Positions 41,262 to 50,500 are shown, counted from the first letter of the stretch. The stretch is 64,000 nucleotides of DNA from Paenibacillus albiflavus (GCF_004344915.1 NZ_SKFG01000001.1:124001-188000); one strand, 5' to 3'. The notes: generated by a model from the letters alone, not told the origin. Numbers and translations: made by a program.

Positions 41262-42128
41262 ATGGATCTTGAAACCATGTATCGAACCTATAAACCGTTA
41301 TTACTTTCTGTAGCTTACCGCATGCTCGGTTCTTATACGGAAGCAGAAGATGCCGTACAGGACGTCTTTATCACTGTTCGCGGAGTTCAACTTGATTCTA
41401 TCAGTAATCTCCAAGCCTATTTAGTCAAAATGATGACCAATCATTCTTTAAATATATTGAAATCTGCGCGCCGCAAAAGAGAACTATATACTGGCCCCTG
41501 GTTGCCAGAACCAGTGATCACCTCTGATGGTAGTGAGCCTTCTGAGTTCCTGATTCAACAAGAAAGCTTTGGATATGCCCTGCTTGTACTCATGGAGAAG
41601 CTAACGCCGATCGAGCGTGCGGTATTTGTTTTGAAGGAATCGCTTGGTTATGATTATCGTGAAATTGCCGAACTTCTTGGCAAAACGGAGGCTGCATGCC
41701 GTAAAATGCTTAGTCGTTCCAAAGACAAGATTGGAACTGATTCAACATTAGTCTCGTATTCGGAGCATTCGGAACGATTTGTACAAGCCTTTGCCAAAGC
41801 TATAGAAACTGGGAAATTCACATCCTTCATTCAGTTACTAACCGAAGATGCTGTGCTGTTTAGTGATGGTGGCGGCAAGGTTCGCGCAGCACTATTCCCA
41901 ATCTTGGGAAAAGACCGAGTTCGTGCATTACTGGAGGGGATCTACGCGAAAGGTTCTTTACAAGGAGACGTACAAATAGTTTCAATCAGTGGTCAACCGG
42001 GGATTGTGATCAAACGGTCAGAATTTCCACCAAAGGCAATATGTTTTGGACTTGATTCCATTGGCAGGAGTATAGCAACCGTATATCTGATCATGAATCC
42101 TGATAAATTAACACATTTCAAAAATTAA
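41262..42128 (+). CDS. ECF41-group RNA polymerase sigma factor
   Basis: A 288-residue sigma factor. Sigma-70 region 2 (YRTYKPLLLSVAYRMLGSYTEAEDAVQDVF) and region 4 (LTPIERAVFVLKESLGYDYREIAELLG) are followed by a SnoaL-like C-terminal domain containing the DGGGK block and ending in MNPDKL, both ECF41 hallmarks. In this group the extension regulates the sigma factor itself, in place of an anti-sigma protein. ATG at 41262 has GGAGG 13 bases upstream. The next gene is of the carboxymuconolactone decarboxylase type usual for ECF41 targets. Confidence 0.93.
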   Translation: MDLETMYRTYKPLLLSVAYRMLGSYTEAEDAVQDVFITVRGVQLDSISNLQAYLVKMMTNHSLNILKSARRKRELYTGPWLPEPVITSDGSEPSEFLIQQESFGYALLVLMEKLTPIERAVFVLKESLGYDYREIAELLGKTEAACRKMLSRSKDKIGTDSTLVSYSEHSERFVQAFAKAIETGKFTSFIQLLTEDAVLFSDGGGKVRAALFPILGKDRVRALLEGIYAKGSLQGDVQIVSISGQPGIVIKRSEFPPKAICFGLDSIGRSIATVYLIMNPDKLTHFKN

Positions 42129-42151
42129 TTTCATTGAATATCCAAAAAATA

Positions 42152-42178
42152 GGTCACAAAATAAAGAGCTATGTTGTC
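42152..42178 (+). promoter_or_regulatory. ECF41-type promoter
   Basis: GGTCACA (42152-42158), 16 bases, TGTC (42175-42178). The known ECF41 target promoter is TGTCACA - about 16 - CGTC. It lies about 45 bases before the AhpD-like gene and just after the sigma gene, as expected for the sigma factor's own target. Confidence 0.72.
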
Positions 42179-42224
42179 TTATCTATGTAGAGTAAATATT
42201 TCATATATAACGGAGGGAATTACA

Positions 42225-42671
42225 ATGGAATTAAGAATGAATCCACGAGAAGCAAATCCTGACGCGTATCAAATGATGCAGAAACTCGAAGGTTATATCA
42301 AATCATCTGGACTTGATCGTATCCTGTATGAATTGATCAAAATTCGCACTTCACAAATCAATGGCTGCGCCTTCTGCCTGGATATGCATACATCAGTAAT
42401 TAGAAAGATGGGCGAATCCGAACAGCGTGTTTACCTTGTTAGTGTGTGGAGAGATACCCCATATTTTACAGACAAAGAAAGAGTCGTTCTGGAGTTAACG
42501 GAAGCAGTTACTCAAATTGCAAATAACGGCGTATCCCAGAGCTTGTATGAGAAAGTGAACGAGCATTTTACAGACGAAGAGTATGTAACGTTGATCATGG
42601 CGATTAACACTATCAATTGTTGGAATCGCATTATGATCTCAACGGGTATGTTCCCTGGATGTAATCAATAA
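42225..42671 (+). CDS. carboxymuconolactone decarboxylase/AhpD-family protein
   Basis: A 148-residue alkylhydroperoxidase-D-like protein. The redox motif CAFCLDMHT (CxxC followed by His) is near residue 46, in the context KIRTSQINGCAFC typical of the family. ATG at 42225 follows GGAGGG by 6-7 bases. The ECF41-type promoter in front makes it the likely target of the sigma factor upstream. Substrate unknown; role in peroxide or quinone stress is inference. Confidence 0.9.
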   Translation: MELRMNPREANPDAYQMMQKLEGYIKSSGLDRILYELIKIRTSQINGCAFCLDMHTSVIRKMGESEQRVYLVSVWRDTPYFTDKERVVLELTEAVTQIANNGVSQSLYEKVNEHFTDEEYVTLIMAINTINCWNRIMISTGMFPGCNQ

Positions 42672-42687
42672 ATGTCCGATAAAAAAT

Positions 42688-42719
42688 TAAGCTCAAGGTC
42701 CAATGTGGCCTTGGGCTTA
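42688..42719. terminator. bidirectional terminator
   Basis: The stem TAAGCTCAAGG with CCTTGGGCTTA lies between the convergent AhpD-like and GNAT genes, with A and T runs at its ends. Confidence 0.85.
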
Positions 42720-42743
42720 TTTATAACATAACCTAACATGTCC

Positions 42744-43217
42744 TTATAGCTCCAGTTCCCATCGTTCTTCTGTTATCTCTTGATTCGACAGAATCTCTTT
42801 GCGTAATTCACAAATCTTAAACCCGAACTCTTCGTACAAATTTCTAGCTGCAAGCAATGCGCTATTCGTCCATAAAATGACTTTATGGTATTTGCAATTG
42901 ATTGCATGCTGAATAGCTTTATGGAGCAATTCTCTTCCATGCCCATTGCCACGACATTCAGGCTCAATAAGAAGCCAACGCAACTGAGCAACATCCGCTC
43001 CAGAATCGACAATTCCTATAGAACCGCGTCTTTGACCATCGACTTCAAGAATCCATATTTGTTCTCGTTTGACGTTGCAATTTTCCATAAAATGATTGAC
43101 GGACTGGATGATGAAATTTCGGAAAGAATCATCAAAATGATACTCGCGACTGTATATTCTCCAATGTGAATTGACGATGTACTCATAATCTTCCGCATTT
43201 TGAATGGTCCGAATCAA
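42744..43217 (-). CDS. GNAT-family N-acetyltransferase
   Basis: A 157-residue GNAT enzyme with motif A CRGNGHGRELLHKAI (acetyl-CoA pyrophosphate loop) near residue 94 and the late block NLYEEFGFKICE. It could also be an N-terminal MarR-less relative of the stand-alone acetyltransferases. Substrate unknown. First of nine GNAT genes in the next 15 kb. Confidence 0.88.
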   Translation of the reverse strand: MIRTIQNAEDYEYIVNSHWRIYSREYHFDDSFRNFIIQSVNHFMENCNVKREQIWILEVDGQRRGSIGIVDSGADVAQLRWLLIEPECRGNGHGRELLHKAIQHAINCKYHKVILWTNSALLAARNLYEEFGFKICELRKEILSNQEITEERWELEL

Positions 43218-43369
43218 TTTGCTTCCCCCTATTGCTCTACAAACTTATTCTGTATTACGATTCATATGCAGAGCGTTTATCTTTATTGTGTATTTTCCAT
43301 GAAAAAGTACTTATCTCACTAATGAATATATTATTCGCCATTAATCGTCAATTTACCTTCTATAAAGTA

Positions 43370-43963
43370 TCATTTTTGGAAATCATCAATAGTAAAGAAG
43401 TCCCTGTACTTTGATATATAATAATCAGCACCTGAGGTATTATTTTGAAATAGACAGGTTCTAATTCCTAAAGCTTTAGCTGGCAAAATATCTATGTCAC
43501 GATCTCCAATTGCGAGATCAATCTGATATTTATCATGGAGATACTGGTAGGAACTTGGGTCAGGTTTCTTAGGATATCCATCGTCTCTTGAAACGATTTC
43601 CTTAATGTATTTATTCAATCCATAGTATTTCAAACATGTCTCTACAACATCGCGTTTATTGTGGGTCATGATTACATTGATGTTTGCATGTCGTAATACA
43701 TCTTCTACATCTGCAAAAGGCTGCGTATCCGTTGGATGCATATTCCCTTCTTTATCAAAAATCTCTTTCATCTGCACATCTGTTAATTGATAATACTCTC
43801 TTGCATGGGTAAAAGAGATTTTGAGATGAGATAGAATTTCTTCATCTGAATGCTCCTGACCGATTGTTTCCCTGAAAATTCTTGTAAAAACAGGATAAGA
43901 ATCAATAATTGTTCCATCAAAGTCCCATAGTATATTCATTGGTATCATATCGTTTAGCTCCAT
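43370..43963 (-). CDS. HAD-family hydrolase, phosphoglycolate-phosphatase-like
   Basis: A 197-residue HAD-IA phosphatase. Motif I is WDFDGTIIDS near residue 13, the small helical cap follows, motif II is VIMTHNKR, and motif IV is LAIGDRDIDILPAKA near 150. Substrates in this group include phosphoglycolate and other small phosphates. It lies 25 bases after the next GNAT gene in the same direction. Confidence 0.87.
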   Translation of the reverse strand: MELNDMIPMNILWDFDGTIIDSYPVFTRIFRETIGQEHSDEEILSHLKISFTHAREYYQLTDVQMKEIFDKEGNMHPTDTQPFADVEDVLRHANINVIMTHNKRDVVETCLKYYGLNKYIKEIVSRDDGYPKKPDPSSYQYLHDKYQIDLAIGDRDIDILPAKALGIRTCLFQNNTSGADYYISKYRDFFTIDDFQK

Positions 43964-43988
43964 TTGTATATTGATAATCCCAGTTCAT

Positions 43989-44399
43989 TTATTTAACTTT
44001 TCTTACCATAAAGCTTTCGGAATCTGTCACAAAATCAAACTGCTGATACAATCCCTGTGCATCCTGAGTTCTTAATACTCCAGTCAAATTCCTGAAATCG
44101 TCAGAGGTCGTGATACATTCAAGCAATTTCTTTCCAATGCCATTGCCTCTATAGGCTTCATCAATAAATACGTCACATAAATAATACATCGTTGCATGAT
44201 CAGTAATGATTCTTGCATATCCAACCTGTTTACCTTCATGATAAACGCCATAACAAATTGAGTTTTCAATGGATCGCTCAATATTGTCCTCCGTCCTTCT
44301 ATTCGCCCAATAGCTTCTACGGAGAAAATCCTTGATTGTTTTCAAATCTAACAACGCTTTATTATCACTTATTAGAAAATCATTAAATTTGATCTCCAT
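43989..44399 (-). CDS. GNAT-family N-acetyltransferase
   Basis: A 136-residue single-domain GNAT with motif A YRGNGIGKKLLECI near residue 84 and GLYQQFDFVTDSESFM at the end. The pattern matches small proteins of unknown amine specificity. ATG at 44399 has GGAGG upstream; an ATG four codons earlier overlaps that site. Probably co-transcribed with the HAD gene. Confidence 0.87.
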   Translation of the reverse strand: MEIKFNDFLISDNKALLDLKTIKDFLRRSYWANRRTEDNIERSIENSICYGVYHEGKQVGYARIITDHATMYYLCDVFIDEAYRGNGIGKKLLECITTSDDFRNLTGVLRTQDAQGLYQQFDFVTDSESFMVRKVK

Positions 44400-44563
44400 T
44401 ATTCGGAGCACCTCCTTTAACTTATCTTCCTCCGCCAGTTATCAAAACCACCTTGCCTCCAAAATCGTACATACATATTACTTCGCAAAATTATATTTTA
44501 GCGATAAAACGTTGATAGCCGAATTCCAATCACACTTTGAATATTTTTATCATGTAAAATTTA

Positions 44564-45253
44564 TTACGTACTGATACTATAATTCATTCCGAATTGGACT
44601 AATCCTAATTTCTGTGCTACTTGCTGTGAACTAAGATTATCCCATGAAGTACTATAAATAGGGATTAATCGCAAACGAAATATTTCATTTCCCCAATGAT
44701 GTACGACTTTCTGCGCAATTCCCTGCCCCCTGAAAGGTTCTGCAGTATTCAAGCTTGCCTCTGCTGCTCTCCTTGTCTTACGGGCACAACAGCATACGGA
44801 TACAGCTTCTTCATTCACAATGTATGCCACAATAGGAGCACGATCTTCAAGCTCAGTAATTAAGTGTCCATAATATTTTATGAGCAAATGTTTATTTGAA
44901 ACATCAATAAGGGTAATCGAACTATCTACACCCATGATCTCAACTTGTTTGAACCGATATGCGGGTCCTATCCAAAGATTTGTAACATTGTGATATTTCT
45001 CCATGACTCTGCATAGCTCAATGATCGGGATGGAATCCGATGTATATGCATTAACTTCATCTATAACAAATTGAGGAATATCATGTCTAAAATATGTATA
45101 AGTTGAACTCTTCGTCTTTCCAATAAAAATAGCTGGAGGGCTAATTGAGGTTCTTTCATTAATTCTAATAATTCTGGAATCTTCATTCAGCACATATAAA
45201 GTAGATGCTTGAATATTCATCAATTCACTGTCATTCAGATCTATGCTATCCAC
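44564..45253 (-). CDS. GNAT-family N-acetyltransferase, two-part
   Basis: A 229-residue protein. The first 100 residues look like an extra alpha/beta domain, and the C-terminal half holds the GNAT fold with motif A FRGQGIAQKVVHHW near residue 174 and a late SSQQVAQKLGLVQFG block. The Cys-rich CCCARK stretch before motif A is unusual. Substrate unknown. Confidence 0.82.
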   Translation of the reverse strand: MDSIDLNDSELMNIQASTLYVLNEDSRIIRINERTSISPPAIFIGKTKSSTYTYFRHDIPQFVIDEVNAYTSDSIPIIELCRVMEKYHNVTNLWIGPAYRFKQVEIMGVDSSITLIDVSNKHLLIKYYGHLITELEDRAPIVAYIVNEEAVSVCCCARKTRRAAEASLNTAEPFRGQGIAQKVVHHWGNEIFRLRLIPIYSTSWDNLSSQQVAQKLGLVQFGMNYSIST

Positions 45254-45278
45254 CCCTTTCTTATAAATGCTTTAAACA

Positions 45279-45659
45279 TTACTTCTTATTATAGTGAATT
45301 TTGATCACATCATTTTGTAAGATCATTTCATCCTGCTTGAATTCAATTTTAAATGGTTGGTTTTCGATTAATACCTGCTGATCCGTGTTCCATTCATAAT
45401 TCATATCTTTATGTAGATCGCTGAACTTTTTTTGTAAACTGCCATCTTGTTGTTTAACCATTACGAATGACTTCGCTTCAATAGTGGTCTCACTGATTTC
45501 TAAATAATTATAATGTCCTATTTCTACATCACTGCCAGCTTCCTGACTTGCTTGATCAGCTTCCCAAACGCCAAGAAATCTTGATTTATTGCTTTGTGTG
45601 CAACTGGTTAACAGAATTGAAAGTACGAATAAAAGGATGACTATGGTTAATTTTTTCAT
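45279..45659 (-). CDS. small lipoprotein
   Basis: A 126-residue predicted lipoprotein: signal peptide MKKLTIVILLFVLSILLTSC with Cys20 as lipid anchor. The mature part is charged and beta-rich (FLGVWEADQAS, MNYEWNTDQQVLIENQ). Similar small proteins in Bacillales often read as DUF-type lipocalin-like proteins. Family not recognised. Confidence 0.8.
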   Translation of the reverse strand: MKKLTIVILLFVLSILLTSCTQSNKSRFLGVWEADQASQEAGSDVEIGHYNYLEISETTIEAKSFVMVKQQDGSLQKKFSDLHKDMNYEWNTDQQVLIENQPFKIEFKQDEMILQNDVIKIHYNKK

Positions 45660-45691
45660 ACGAAACTCCTTTCATCCGCAAACTAACCTTT

Positions 45692-46192
45692 TCATTCCAA
45701 ATTAAGGTTTTGTTCTAATTCCCTCTTTTGTCGCAAATGATGAGTAAAATGCATACTAATCAAATCAAACCATTCTCGTGCGTTCAGCCAGCCAAAACCG
45801 TCATGCTTAGCTTTATAGTTTGCATTGATACTGTTGATTTTGCTTTCCCACTCCATCATCTTCTGCCTGACTTGATCGAGCCCAATGATTAGCTCTTCTT
45901 TACTTTCCGAATTGCTAGGTGTGTTCTCAGGCTCTGGTAGCTTGATTCTGATCGGAGGAAATCCGCCAAGTTTAAATATCTTGTCTCCACCCTCTGTCTT
46001 TCCAAGCTGTTGCTCTTTGCTTGCAGCTGCACATATTTCTACATTGTCCAGATAATAAAGAGATGTAAGGATGATGTGACTATACATTTGGCCAATAGAC
46101 CAGACATCTTGCTTAGGTTTAAATCGAAGCTGCTCTAATGAATAGCTATGCAAATTGTCTTGATAGGTCTGAATCAATTGTAAGTAAGTCAT
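45692..46192 (-). CDS. DinB-family protein
   Basis: A 166-residue four-helix protein of the DinB/YfiT metal-binding group. His residues at helix positions fit a metal triad: one in SIGQMYSHIILTS near residue 38 and two in MHFTHHLRQKREL at the end. These proteins act as thiol-dependent transferases or hydrolases; specific role unknown. Single-gene unit. Confidence 0.85.
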   Translation of the reverse strand: MTYLQLIQTYQDNLHSYSLEQLRFKPKQDVWSIGQMYSHIILTSLYYLDNVEICAAASKEQQLGKTEGGDKIFKLGGFPPIRIKLPEPENTPSNSESKEELIIGLDQVRQKMMEWESKINSINANYKAKHDGFGWLNAREWFDLISMHFTHHLRQKRELEQNLNLE

Positions 46193-46218
46193 TCGGATCC
46201 CTCCATTATTTTGGGGAT

Positions 46219-46695
46219 TTAGTACAATGGCAATTTCATCTTGATTCCTACGATTTCATGACCATCATGACCATTCATGATCTTCATGCCATATGGACAG
46301 AATCCCAGCTTATTATAAAGCAATAACGCTTTCGTATTGGAATTATGGCAAACTAAATGTAATTCCTTAAGCTTTAGCTCGTTCCTTGCTTTTTCGATCA
46401 TAACCTCAATCAGATAGCGTCCTGCTCCCTTTCCCCTGTACGCTGGATTAACAATGACATTGCCTAACCAGCCATGATCTCCTGCACTGAGGTCATATAA
46501 GTTGCAATAAGCAGCTAAACTGCCATCAGATTCAATAACCGTAGGCAATGCTCGCGTCTGGCTTACTTCAAACAGATGCACTGGATCCAGTGGAAATGTC
46601 CCACTCGGAAACATATAGAATTGCTCCATTTTATTTTCTGGAAAAGCAGATATGAGTACAAAATCTTCTTCAATTACGTTCCTGTATGTATACAT
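46219..46695 (-). CDS. GNAT-family N-acetyltransferase
   Basis: A 158-residue GNAT with motif A YRGKGAGRYLIEVM near residue 87 and LLLYNKLGFCPYGM late. Immediately upstream of the DinB gene, 26 bases away, same direction. Substrate unknown. Confidence 0.88.
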   Translation of the reverse strand: MYTYRNVIEEDFVLISAFPENKMEQFYMFPSGTFPLDPVHLFEVSQTRALPTVIESDGSLAAYCNLYDLSAGDHGWLGNVIVNPAYRGKGAGRYLIEVMIEKARNELKLKELHLVCHNSNTKALLLYNKLGFCPYGMKIMNGHDGHEIVGIKMKLPLY

Positions 46696-46774
46696 ATTTA
46701 TCCCCTATTACTCTAATGAGTGATATGTTAATTCTTTGATTGACCTGAATTCTTAAGATTGTCTATCATTAAAT

Positions 46775-47284
46775 CTACTTAATAAAATAATTCATTAATT
46801 CTTCATCATATCCTTGATTCTTATATATTAGTGCATTCTTCTCTACACCATAAGTTTCAAATCCTAGTTTCTTATAAAGCTCAGCCGCTACCTTATTTGA
46901 TTGTGTGACACCTAGGCTTATTTGCATTAATCCTTCTATTTCTTTTCCTCTTGTCAATATTTCCTTAATCAGACTTTGAGCGATCCCTTTTCCTCGGTGC
47001 TCGGCGGATACGTAAACGCCCCATATCATGCCTTTGTGCTTGACCTTTATTCCTTGTTCTCGTCTAAATCCAGCAATGCCGACAAGTTGCCCATTCTCTG
47101 TAAATGCCCCTAGTATATAATTGTCCTTATCATTCTTGATTCGCTTTTCTACATCCTCCAAAGGCGTTTGAACTGAATCTTCGTATGAACTGCTGAATGC
47201 TTCTGGATGATTTTTTAAAGCTTCCAACCTTAACCCCCAAAATAGTTGGACATGTTTCGGATTTAACTCATTGATTAGTATCAT
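46775..47284 (-). CDS. GNAT-family N-acetyltransferase
   Basis: A 169-residue GNAT with motif A HRGKGIAQSLIKEI near residue 95 and ELYKKLGFETYGVE late; of the type often annotated as ribosomal-protein or phosphinothricin-like acetyltransferase, without firm basis. It starts just after GGAGGAAAT. Confidence 0.88.
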   Translation of the reverse strand: MILINELNPKHVQLFWGLRLEALKNHPEAFSSSYEDSVQTPLEDVEKRIKNDKDNYILGAFTENGQLVGIAGFRREQGIKVKHKGMIWGVYVSAEHRGKGIAQSLIKEILTRGKEIEGLMQISLGVTQSNKVAAELYKKLGFETYGVEKNALIYKNQGYDEELMNYFIK

Positions 47285-47330
47285 TAATTAATTTCCTCCT
47301 GATTTAAATTATTTAAATACACAGAACCTT

Positions 47331-48140
47331 CTAGTTATTTATTTTATTAGATCTAAATGTATACATCATCCAGAATCCAATGTCCTCAAATCCAATTCGT
47401 TTATAGATTGCTCCTGCTGCAGGATTATCATAGAACAAACATAGATCTTTTCCTTCTAGCAAAAGCTGACTACAAAGCTTGAGCATACATTTTGTTGCAT
47501 GTCCCCTTTTTTTATAGTTTTCTAATGTAGCGACCCCTACAACCATTGCTGACACTGAATTTTCTGCTGCGGTTGAAGCTGTTGATACCATTTTTCCATC
47601 TTCCATTATAAAAAATGAACGTGAGGTTCCGTCAGTCAGTGTTCGACGTAGTCTTTCTATTGTAATGATAGAATCACTAAATTCTGGAACTGAGTTTCGT
47701 AATTCCACAAGTGCTTCTGCATCATGAGGAAACGCTTGTTGTACATTTGAAAAATCAACATTATTTTTATCCGAAGTTAATCTCGTACACTTGGCGTAAT
47801 AGGTTTGTCTTTTTGTTTTAAATTGTTTATATAAGTATGGCTCAATTTTTTCAGTGATTTCTTTTAGTCCAGACATGAACTTAGCAGGTTCATTCGATAT
47901 AATCTCAGCAAATCCTTCAGCATTAAATGATTCGACTGCAAATGGTATGAAGTTTTCCTGATATTTTAACAAGACAGCAATTAGTTCTCCACTATCGTTA
48001 AACTCTCCCCATAGCTTTTGGAATTCTTGATCATATCCGTATGCCTCAATGTCACCAATAATAAATAAATTTTCTGCACTTCTAGTTTTTAATAAATTAA
48101 TACAAACCTCATGATCACTTTGTTTTAGTCTTCTTATCAT
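47331..48140 (-). CDS. GNAT-family N-acetyltransferase, long form
   Basis: A 269-residue protein with an N-terminal DUF-like half and a C-terminal FR47/GNAT half. Motif A is degenerate, NYKKRGHATKCMLKLC near residue 215, and the late block is NPAAGAIYKRIGFEDIG. The N-half (MIRRLKQSDHEVCINLL) repeats a GNAT-like start, as in tandem forms. Substrate unknown. Confidence 0.84.
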   Translation of the reverse strand: MIRRLKQSDHEVCINLLKTRSAENLFIIGDIEAYGYDQEFQKLWGEFNDSGELIAVLLKYQENFIPFAVESFNAEGFAEIISNEPAKFMSGLKEITEKIEPYLYKQFKTKRQTYYAKCTRLTSDKNNVDFSNVQQAFPHDAEALVELRNSVPEFSDSIITIERLRRTLTDGTSRSFFIMEDGKMVSTASTAAENSVSAMVVGVATLENYKKRGHATKCMLKLCSQLLLEGKDLCLFYDNPAAGAIYKRIGFEDIGFWMMYTFRSNKINN

Positions 48141-48373
48141 CGTTCTCTCCCCTTATTAGAAAACTTGCAACAAAAAAATATTTTCATCATTTTATAACAA
48201 AAAGAACAAACTGAGAAGAATTTTTTTTGTGATTTTTTTGAAATACTTTCATAAACATCTTGCTTTAATGTCCACTTGCTTCAAATAGGGAATCATTAAG
48301 TTTCTGAATCTGCATCAATGACACGTTTATATTCCTAATCCAAATTATTTCAATACAAAGAATATTCTAGGTT

Positions 48374-48401
48374 ACCCTTCTTCTTACAGATGCATATTAT
48401 A
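48374..48401 (+). promoter_or_regulatory. sigma-K-like promoter of the ymaF-like gene
   Basis: AC (48374-48375), 17 bases, CATATTATA (48393-48401) matches the mother-cell sigma-K pattern AC - 17 - CATANNNTA. It lies about 30 bases before the start codon. The rest of 48141-48373 holds A/T-rich spacer with nothing else recognisable. Confidence 0.5.
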
Positions 48402-48429
48402 CCTAAAATTAATTGGAAAGGAGAATAAA

Positions 48430-48825
48430 ATGTCAACCGATATTCCTATAACAGGGTTTATTGTCCATTCAGAAGATGGAGATTTAGAGCACACACATAA
48501 ATTATACATCACTTCATGGAATGGAAGGCCATTACACGTCCATCAATTTGCGGGTACTACTTCCTATAATGTTGGTCACAGTCATGATTATTCGGCGACT
48601 ACAGCACCAGCTCTCAGTAGTGTACCGCATACACATGAGTATTTTGCTACGACCACATTCGATGCTGGTCATTCGCATGTAATTAAAGGAACGACAGGTC
48701 CTGCAATTCCTATTCCAGGAGGAGGACATATTCACCGATTTGAAGGAATCACGACTGTAAATGGCTCTACTCCTCATACTCATAGTTACAAAGGGCAGAC
48801 AGGAAATGAAATAGCTTATGCTTAA
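48430..48825 (+). CDS. ymaF: YmaF-like histidine-rich repeat protein
   Basis: A 131-residue protein built of short repeats with paired His residues: GDLEHTHKLY, HVHQFAGTTSYNVGHSHDYS, PHTHEYFATTTFDAGHSHVIKG, GGHIHRFEGITT, PHTHSYKGQTG. The His-x-His units, each followed by a Gly-Thr turn, recall YmaF of B. subtilis and could bind metal. No signal peptide. GGAGA lies 8 bases upstream. A sigma-K-like promoter suggests spore-coat or mother-cell use, but this is inference. Confidence 0.83.
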   Translation: MSTDIPITGFIVHSEDGDLEHTHKLYITSWNGRPLHVHQFAGTTSYNVGHSHDYSATTAPALSSVPHTHEYFATTTFDAGHSHVIKGTTGPAIPIPGGGHIHRFEGITTVNGSTPHTHSYKGQTGNEIAYA

Positions 48826-48834
48826 GAAAGAAAA

Positions 48835-48877
48835 GGGCTTAATTCACTGAGATGAAACCTCAATGAATTAAGCTCCC
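48835..48877. terminator. bidirectional terminator
   Basis: The stem GGGCTTAATTCA with TGAATTAAGCTCCC (one bulge) lies between the ymaF-like gene and the cstA remnant, with A/T runs on both sides. Confidence 0.8.
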
Positions 48878-48882
48878 TTTAT

Positions 48883-49392
48883 TCATATTCCATATTTTCT
48901 TGCTAATTCTTTCTGAGGGATTTTCCAAAGCTCTATCCACTTTTTGATAGCGGTAACAATAATGATTAACCCTAAGACCAACATAATGATGGATAGAACG
49001 CCATTTATCATACTATAACCTTTGGCTGCTGGATTTAGATACACATTCTTAATCATCCAGAGTCCTGCTGCGTTGACCGTAATGTACAAGTAAGCTAGTG
49101 GAATCAAGCATGTGAGCACATACCAACGTTTTTCTGCAATCTTCAGAATAACCGTTGCACCGATAATTAGCCCAATGGATGCCATTAACTGGTTAGAAAC
49201 TCCGAACAGTGCCCAGATTGAGCTGATATCCCCTGAGTAGAGAAGATAGCCCCAAACAAAACATGCTAACGCACTTGCAAAAATGTTGCCAGGTAACCAA
49301 TCCGTTCTCTTTAATGGTTTATATAGATCTCCGAAGAAATCTTGAATCAAGTATCGTGCTACACGAGTACCCGAGTCGATTGCAGTTATGTC
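48883..49392 (-). pseudogene. cstA: carbon starvation protein CstA, 3' remnant
   Basis: About 170 codons match the end of CstA, a peptide or pyruvate transporter with many helices: TAIDSGTRVARYLIQDFFGD, then SIWALFGVSNQLMASIGLIIG and two more hydrophobic segments. The homologous frame goes upstream past the first possible start (TTG at 49350) to codon 49390-49392 and stops at a TAG (49393-49395). CstA is usually several hundred residues longer, so the N-terminal part is missing and not found nearby. A deletion or rearrangement has left this piece; it is probably not functional. Confidence 0.85.
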
Positions 49393-49474
49393 CTATAATT
49401 TGGAATTGATGTGTATCATGCAAGAAGATCGCCCTTTGTGCTTGCAGCACAACCATGCGATCTTCTATGATTAA

Positions 49475-50500
49475 TTAATTATTAATTACCCCAATCACGT
49501 CACCTAAACGGAGTGAATCGTGAGGATTCAACCCAACTTCAGTCCGCAAGGCGAGCAATGCTTTATGCATATCCTCTGCATTTATGTATACATAGGGACT
49601 CTTCCATTGAGCTTCCAATTGTAGGGAATGAATTTGAAGCGGTTTAATTTTCGAAAAATTCAATATCCAATTACGCAGATCAGTTTCCGATACATCCGTC
49701 TCCACATTCTGACCGAAAATGTCAAGTATATTCCCCCATTGCATGATTCCCTTGAATGATCCCAGCTTCTCAATGATTTGTTTGATCACTTGCTGTTGCC
49801 GTTCGTTACGGGCAAAATCTGACGATTCACTTGTTCCCTGATTCGATTTACGATACCTCACAAAATCAAGAACTCTTTGACCGTCCAGCTTTTGTAGTCC
49901 TTTTTTCAAATCGATAGAAGTTCCATCCGCTGTATCCCTATATTTCATGTCCATGTCGACATCGATTTCTAGACCACCGACCGCATCCACGATACCGCGC
50001 AGTGCATCAAAATCCAGGACGACCATATGATCGATCGGCAGCTCAAGCAGGTCGCTGAAAAACTGTTTTGTTTTGGGAATGACTGATGCTTTGTCCTTGA
50101 TGTAGTAATATGCGTAGTAATAATTTGCTTTGCGGGAGGGTAATGTTGTGGGCTTCATCAGCAAATCGCGCGGCAGCGACAAAATACTGGCAGATTGGGT
50201 TTGCGGATTAAAGCTTATCAACATAAGAACATCCGTATTTATCGCGCCTCCACTTCCATCGCGACTATCGATTCCGGCTAACAAAAATATCAATGGCTTG
50301 AGAGTGGCGTTCGAATGATCGTTAGCCATCTCATCCTCTCCTGACGAATTACCGGCGGCAGCCATACGATGGATTGCGGAATCACCTTTGTAAATTAAAT
50401 AACCTGCATAGCTTCCAAGACCAAGTAAGAGAATGCCAATCACTGCTGCAATGAACGTAAGAATTCTTCTTATCTTTTTTTTCCTAAAAATAAATGCCAT
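49475..50500 (-). CDS. LCP-family (LytR-CpsA-Psr) cell wall glycopolymer transferase
   Basis: A 341-residue membrane-anchored enzyme that attaches teichoic acids or other polymers to peptidoglycan. One N-terminal helix (about residues 12-34) is followed by the extracellular LCP domain: LAGIDSRDGSGGAINTDVLMLISFNPQ near residue 80, SILSLPRDLLM, VDFDALRGIVDAVGGLEIDVD and VLDFVRYRKSN. The conserved Arg and Asp residues of the polyprenyl-phosphate pocket are present. ATG at 50500 follows TGGAGGATATT. Its leader holds a weak terminator-like hairpin and the shared-box promoter C. Confidence 0.92.
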   Translation of the reverse strand: MAFIFRKKKIRRILTFIAAVIGILLLGLGSYAGYLIYKGDSAIHRMAAAGNSSGEDEMANDHSNATLKPLIFLLAGIDSRDGSGGAINTDVLMLISFNPQTQSASILSLPRDLLMKPTTLPSRKANYYYAYYYIKDKASVIPKTKQFFSDLLELPIDHMVVLDFDALRGIVDAVGGLEIDVDMDMKYRDTADGTSIDLKKGLQKLDGQRVLDFVRYRKSNQGTSESSDFARNERQQQVIKQIIEKLGSFKGIMQWGNILDIFGQNVETDVSETDLRNWILNFSKIKPLQIHSLQLEAQWKSPYVYINAEDMHKALLALRTEVGLNPHDSLRLGDVIGVINN

